From Stictocephala bisonia (Eukaryota > Arthropoda > Insecta > Hemiptera > Membracidae), in contig JAQJVL010000285.1 in assembly GCA_035578905.1 (NCBI GenBank), forward strand, positions 284,001 to 348,000: a DNA stretch of 64,000 bases, in the 5' to 3' direction. Positions 59,000-64,000 of this stretch are shown in pieces (the stretch's first letter is position 1; each line of letters opens with the position of its first letter). The notes beneath the pieces are model-generated. The model saw only the letters and a program-made list of their open reading frames with translations, made no database searches and was not told the DNA's origin. Position numbers and translations under genes: made by a program.

Positions 59000-60640
59000 T
59001 AATTCAAATTCAAATAGTTTATTGTCATGATACAATACAGTATATAACAACGTCAAGTATAATTTTAGGTCTATTTTAACAAACTTTATTCCATAGTACA
59101 CTAGAGTATTCGTCAACACTGTATCAGGAAGATTGTACTAGTACATGTTTGACAGCATTTTTTAAATTACATATGTTCATTAACTTTTATACGCATAGGT
59201 AAGAAATGTAAAAGTTAATACCCTGATACTAGAAACTAGCTTGGTATTAGAGAAGTTACATTTACTTAAAACTAAGTCATTTCTATTACGAGTATGGTAA
59301 CTTTACTATGGACAACACTTTGGCTATTAAAGAGCCATTGATACCTTTGACATATAACAAAACATTTAATACATATATGGATGGCAGTGTTTTGATCTGC
59401 AATGATTCCGTCTATCCACATTGTATATTAGCCTAATTGCTTTTTTTCAGTACAAATAATTCATTTGCTCGAGGCGAATTACCTCACAAAGTATGTTAAA
59501 AAAAACTATGTGTAAAAGCATAGTACACCCACAGCAGGTGTTCAGTAGAAATTGTGCCATTTAGGGATCTGAGAAGAAAATGCCTCGAGCATTTAAAGCA
59601 GCTACATAATCTACATGGGTTTACCACTTTAAGTTAGGCTGGATAAAAATTCCAAGGAACTTAAGACTAAAATCTTCATTTTCATATAGAAGGATGTAAT
59701 CTTGTGTTTGTTTTCTCATTGAGACACAATTTATTTGCTGCACACCAGTCATTAACAATACTTGTCAAAGAGCTAAGCTTCTTATTAGATTGAAGAAATG
59801 ATTGAGCATTCACTTTAATCCCCAGGTCATCAGCAAACAAATAAGTATTTACACAATCATCTAGAAGAGCAAAACGCAAGTCATTAATATATAAAATGAA
59901 AAATCTAGGCCCGAGAATGGAGCCTTGGGGAGCGCCAAAAAGTACAGGTTGGCCGCCTGACATAGTGCCATTATAATAAACATATTGGCGTCTATTGGTA
60001 AGGTATGAGGTAACTTAATCCACAACTCTTTGACTAAAACCATAAAATGTAAATTTATTTACCAGAATTCCATGATTAGACCATGTCGAAAGTTTTAGAA
60101 AGGTCATACGATCATAGATTGACAATGTTTTTAAGTTCTAAATCTCGATGACCATCGTTTACAAACGACTGTACCGCACCGAAGGTACTCCGTTTGTGCC
60201 GAAACCCAAATTGACAGTTACTAATTAATTTTTTGGATTCAAGATAAACGAACTGCTTAAAAAACAATCTTTTGAATACCTTTGAGACGACTGAAATTAT
60301 CGATATAGGCCTATAATTACAAATCTGATCATCAGCTCCTCTCTTGTGTACTGTATGTAAGAGTACACACTCTTGTAGTAAATTACTTTACTAAGCTTTA
60401 ATGAATAAGTGAAAATACAAGATTTTATACACTCATTAAATAAAAAAGGTAGAACTTCGCAAACATAATTAAAGAATATTTTTAAGATGGGAGCATTGAG
60501 ACCATAACAATTAAGGCAAGTACTATTATTACTTAGGCTAAGAATAGCTGTGTATACATCTTCTACTTTAAGTTCTTTAAAATTAAACACAACGGGTAGA
60601 GGGCTTGCTGTACTCTTCTAGATAAGAAAAGTAGTTATTC
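59000..60640 (-). pseudogene. Decayed CR1/Jockey-like LINE, RT region to 3' end
   Basis: In minus-strand order: FNFKELKVEDVYTAI and GLNAPILKIFF (from 60590), the thumb-side helix LFNECIKSC (near 60440), NYRPISIISVVSKVF (near 60320), QFGFRHKRSTFGAV (near 60200), a broken DLSKTFDMV (near 60100), GAPQGSILGP (59907-59936), LYINDL, FADDLG (59820-59837; both catalytic aspartates kept), WCAANKLCLNEKT (near 59730) and RSLNGTISTEHLL (near 59550). It ends with AATAAACTATTTGAATTTG-type sequence (plus strand 59001-59025), typical of the 3' end of such LINEs. Stops and shifts interrupt it (near 60360, 60110 and 59680). It lies wholly inside the inverted-repeat element, so it inserted after that element, or was carried with it. 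Confidence 0.85.
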
Positions 60641-61180
60641 TTACGAGGAGGTATATTATTACGATTTTAAAAATATAAAAAAAGCCAGTTAGATGATTAA
60701 AAATTTCCCTTCAATTATTATTGTATGTTAAATGTAATCATGTAATTATGAAACTAATAATAAACTTTACAATATTTACTACTCGTTTAATTTAATGATG
60801 ACTTGGTTTCAATAGAGTGAAATTGACGCCCGTCCTCTAAAACTGAAAAGCTAGAGGCGTGCCACAGTGCTAAGGGATGTATTTGGCCAAGGAACCAAGA
60901 CTTGTAACGGATTTCAAGTGACCTGCCATCTGTCAAGGGTCCACCAGTTGTTACGAATGAAGTGAGAGATCCGAAGAAGACCGATGACGAACCGGAGTGT
61001 GGGTGCGCAGGCCGATAATACAGCTCTCTCTTCTTGCACTCATCATCTTTGTCTCACACTCGCCGCCAAAACGAGACTTCAGCGCTCCATTGTGGCCAGT
61101 TGCTTAAACTCCTTTACCTACTGGTTTGGTCTGAAATTTTAACATGGGAACTTTTCGTCTTATTCTATCTGTAGTTATTC

Positions 61181-61490
61181 CTGACAGGCAGATACATAGT
61201 CAGTTTGTGAGATGACCGACGTATAGGTTGACAGGCAGACAGAGCCAGTTTGTGAGATGTCTGACGTATAGGTTGACAGGCAGACATATAGTCAGTTTGT
61301 GAGATGGCCGACGTATAGGTTGACAGGCAAACAGATAGTCGTCTGGTGACGTGACTGACATGTGAGTTGAGTGGCAGATAGATAGTTGGTTGATGATGTG
61401 ATCAACATTTCTGTTACCTGGCAGTCTGATAGTTGGTGGATAACGTGACCGACTTGGTGGTTGGTTGACTGGCACACAGATAGTCGGTGT
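61181..61490 (+). repeat. Continuation of the ~48-bp satellite, right part
   Basis: Units CTGACAGGCAGATACATAGT, GACCGACGTATAGGTTGACA and GGCAGACATATAGTCAGTTT match the array at 57143-57832 in the same orientation. Copies become diverged past 61350 (TGAGTTGAGTGGCAGATAG, GTTGGTTGACTGGCAC). Confidence 0.85.
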
Positions 61491-62959
61491 CTTACGAGAT
61501 CAAAGTTTCGTTATACGGATGGAAGAATAATGTTTGTCCCATATGAGTTATGGTCTCAACATTAATGGCTAGGTAGAGGAAGCATAAAAACAAACGATTA
61601 AATACAGTAATAGAACTTCTGAACTTATTCTTTTGTATGTAGTGGTTAAGTAGAGATATATAATAAAACCAATAAATCAATAGGCCTATAGTTATATATG
61701 ACAGTGAAACTCCCTAATACCTATGGCAGTTATGTGGCAAGTAGACCTGAGGCCTGCAGGGCCGGTGTCGGTATCTCTACAAAGTCAACACACATTGCCG
61801 CTACCCAACTGAATCAGAAACGAAGGTTTTGTGGCTGCTGAGATCAAACGGATATCAACCATCTGCGTCGTCGCCATAAATTGAAATGTCGCCGCCAGCA
61901 AGAAGTGCTTTGACGGAGATACGCCGATTAGATTCCTGCCTCTGTATTCTGTATTCGACGACAACGCATTAAATCACCATTGTCCCCGGCCATCGCTTAT
62001 GTTCTCCGGTCTTCGCTCAAAAACAGCCGGTCATTTCAGCCATATAAATTGAAATGTCCTCGTTTTACTCATTCCCGGAATCTTCCCAGACAGAAAATCT
62101 ACAGGTTGATCTGAACAATGCACGGACGACATTTTTCAATGCAGCTATCTGTCTGATCTCGTAGAGTTATTGGCCAGCGTAAAACGTCTTAGACCCAACA
62201 TTCCTTCATAACAAGTCTGCTCGGACGAACGAGGCATCTCGATATTTTATTACAGCCAAATACAATCATTTATACTTTTTAACGCACTATCGATCAATCA
62301 ATGAATAATTTATTTACTTAATTCTTTAATATATGATTCAGCAAATTACAAACATGCTTGAGCATGGTGGCTAAAAAGTAACTTGCACCCCCTGTAATAT
62401 TTTTGATACTGAAAATATTTTAATTCTGTTTGGGTCAACCTTCTTGGGTATGAGAGCCTACATTAACAAAAGCATTTAAAAATGTTCCTTCTTAAGGGGG
62501 GTGCATTTAAAAACTTTCCCGTCTTAAAGGACTGGGGTAGGAGGGTAACTCAAAATTTTGAAATAGCATTCCCTACCGTGTGACTCCTCTGATTAAAGAG
62601 CTTGGTAAGACGAGAAAGTTAACATAAAGAAAAGTAAAATTAGACCACCCAAAACAAAATGGTGACAAAAAGGGGAGTGGCTCAAATGAACCCTTTGTGA
62701 AGTTTTTAAAAAAATATCCTATTTATGTCTGAGGTAAGTTTTGTATATCTTTTGTGGCCAACGCAACCTTTACACAGTAATTATGGAATTCAAGTCTTTT
62801 TGAGGGGGTGGGGCGGGGACATCACTAACAACGGTTTTACAAACATTACAGTGTTATTCAATGCATTATTTTGAAGGTGTCTAGATTGTACGAGAAAAAC
62901 ACTCACTTAAACTTTTCGGATACCCTTAGACAGCTCGAAGGGTAAGTGGTTGAAATACA
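61491..62959. other. Intergenic DNA, GC-richer block at about 61740-62230
   Basis: The block contains GCCATAAATTGAAATGTC (61873) and GCCATATAAATTGAAATGTC (62039), two near-copies 166 bp apart in otherwise non-repetitive sequence, and several TGCC/CGCC-rich words. 62380-62870 has GGGGTGCA and GGGAGTGGCTCAAATGAACC text that may belong to an old transposon; no ends found. Confidence 0.35.
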
Positions 62960-63320
62960 CGCTTTAATAAAATAAAAATGGATAGAAACATCCATATTAA
63001 AATTACAATTTTCAATAAAATACACTGAACCGCTCTAAAGAAACTTATCTAATTCCATATAGCCATAATATATTCTTCGAAAAGTTAATGGAGACTGTTT
63101 TACTATATATGCTTTTTAACATCATGGAATAAAGCTAATAAATTTTTATTGTCATCTAAAGTGAAAAAATTGTTGAAACAGTTTGAGATGTAGCGTTTAT
63201 AGTTGAGTTTTTACAGAATCCAAATTGACTTTCTCGTAATTATATATTTGCAATACGATTTTTCAAAACAACTTACTGAACTTTTATAAATTAGATATAG
63301 GTCTATAATTATTACAATAT
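62960..63320 (-). pseudogene. LINE reverse transcriptase fragment
   Basis: Minus strand: NYRPISNL (63287-63310), then KFSKLF with a shift to QFGFCKNSTINAT (QFGF at 63216-63227), LALFHDVKK (near 63120) and LYGIR (near 63055). This is the order YRPIS - QFGF - Asp region - YGIRG seen in CR1/Jockey-type RTs and in the LINE at 59000-60640. Several stops; dead. Confidence 0.65.
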
Positions 63321-63330
63321 CATCTATATA

Positions 63331-63988
63331 CAGGGTGTTAAAGTATGGGGCAAAACTTCAGGAAATTATTAAATAAGTCAAAATAAACAAAAAAGTTCCT
63401 ATGAAGATGTGTCTTATCTCGCTTAGTTTCGCGTCTGTCTGTGTGTTTAAAAGAAAAAAAATACTTTATCTCCTAAACGGTATTAGCTATAATTCCGTTT
63501 AGGAGATAAAGTATTTTATTTAGATAAAGCTATAATACCGTTTTATAACAAAATCAGAAAAATAATGTTTTCTCAGTTATTTACTGTCCGATTGTAACAA
63601 ATGAGGTACCTAAAGAGTTGCCTTGTTTTAAGCTAAATATAAGGCATCGTGACAATTTTTTGTTTTTGATTTGGTTTTCATGAAATTTGGCATTACAATT
63701 TTTAAACAGCCACCATTTTGAAACGATTAAAAATATAATTTTATATTTTTAGTGTATTTTAAGTAGTGTGAAGTTAAATATTCGTGTCAAGTTTCAAAAC
63801 TATAGCTAGTACAGTTTAGAAGATAATGTATTTTTTTTAAACATAGAGTTAGACAGACAGACGCTATGTTTAATATAGTTTATCTCGCTAAACTAAGCGA
63901 GATAAGACACATCTTCATAAGAACTTTTTGTTTATTTTGACCTATTTATCATTTCCTGAAGTTTTCCCCAAACTTTTCAAATACCCTG
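63331..63988. mobile_element. MITE with about 105-bp terminal inverted repeats and nested hairpins
   Basis: The left end CAGGGTGTTAAAGTATGGGG (63331) matches the reverse complement of the right end (63988): CAGGGTATTTGAAAAGTTTG. The match continues through AACTTCAGGAAAT, GTCAAAATAAACAAAAA, ATGAAGATGTGTCTTATCTC and GCTTAGTTT, about 105 bp, and weakly into GCGTCTGTCTGT. TA dinucleotides flank both ends (63329-63330, 63989-63990), fitting a Tc1/mariner-type TA duplication. Inside is a second perfect hairpin: ATACTTTATCTCCTAAACGG (63461-63480) against 63494-63513. A short palindrome (TATCTCGCTAAACTAAGCGA, from 63881) sits in the right arm. No coding capacity. Confidence 0.8.
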
Positions 63989-64000
63989 TATAAGTTAATA

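Larger units (their letters stand above)
57833..61180. mobile_element. 3.35-kb inverted-repeat element inserted in the satellite
   Basis: The left end (CAATGACTACAGATAGAATA, 57833) and the reverse complement of the right end (GAATAACTACAGATAGAATA, from 61180) match closely for about 33 bp. With gaps the match continues to about 150 bp (TTTCAGCAACTGGC against TTTAAGCAACTGGC; TTCGTTTGCCGGGCGA against CTCGTTTTGGCGGCGA). Both ends are flanked by CTGACAG (57826-57832 and 61181-61187). Deleting the element and one heptamer leaves the satellite in phase. Inside are AT-rich DNA, two hairpins (58607-58648, 58707-58735) and a decayed LINE (59000-60640). No transposase of its own is seen. A 7-8-bp duplication suggests a hAT- or P-like element. 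Confidence 0.75.

Noticed and set aside
57833..61180. Simple inversion of a satellite flank
   Set aside because: The satellite has the same orientation on both sides and joins in phase when the insert and one CTGACAG are removed, which fits insertion better than inversion.

Overview
The window looks like intergenic or intronic DNA of an arthropod, probably an insect. It is AT-rich, contains blocks of the arthropod telomere repeat (TTAGG)n, and carries a tRNA-derived SINE, RNase H-bearing and CR1/Jockey-like LINE relics and a pogo-like transposon with a PHD finger. The word TAGGCCTA recurs, which I associate with some hemipteran genomes, but that is a weak pointer. I find no intact host gene. 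Nearly all short open frames are chance or are artefacts of tandem repeats.

Layout. 1-4.4 kb: a fold-back element cut by the window edge, a SINE, small minisatellites and microsatellites. 4.4-11 kb: three large minisatellites (27/29-bp, 94-bp, 61-bp units), the first carrying a 29-bp palindromic insertion, plus a LINE fragment. 12.3-13.5 kb: a broken LINE whose 3' end is duplicated. 15.5-25.2 kb: minisatellites of 71, 49 and 36 bp, copies of a dispersed repeat and a SINE, separated by GC-richer single-copy-looking blocks. 25.2-35 kb: low-copy-looking DNA, a SINE fragment and a 1.4-kb segment bounded by a 31-bp inverted repeat. 35.0-37.4 kb: a pogo/Tigger-like DNA transposon with intact 22-bp ends and a broken transposase. 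38.5-39.4 kb: a long-armed fold-back element whose loop holds telomeric repeats alternating with 22-bp minisatellite units. 40.8-42.6 kb: a 58/59-bp minisatellite. 49.1-51.1 kb: a decayed LINE with RT and RNase H. 52.3-54.1 kb: a 38-bp satellite with dimeric organisation. 57.1-61.5 kb: a ~48-bp-periodic satellite split by a 3.35-kb inverted-repeat element that itself holds a decayed LINE. 63.0-64.0 kb: a LINE fragment and a MITE with ~105-bp ends.

Nothing here forms an operon or pathway; the content is mobile and tandem DNA plus possible regulatory DNA. About 12.1 kb (19%) is minisatellite in 13 blocks. The most informative structures are insertions datable by structure: the element inside the satellite at 57.8-61.2 kb (7-bp direct repeat, satellite phase kept across the junction), the 29-bp palindrome at 6.06 kb (8-bp direct repeat), and the telomere-repeat-bearing fold-back at 38.5 kb, whose left junction coincides with the end of homology to a second copy at 30.27 kb. 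Several GC-richer blocks with homeodomain-like AT cores could be enhancers of a distant developmental gene, but that needs comparative data.
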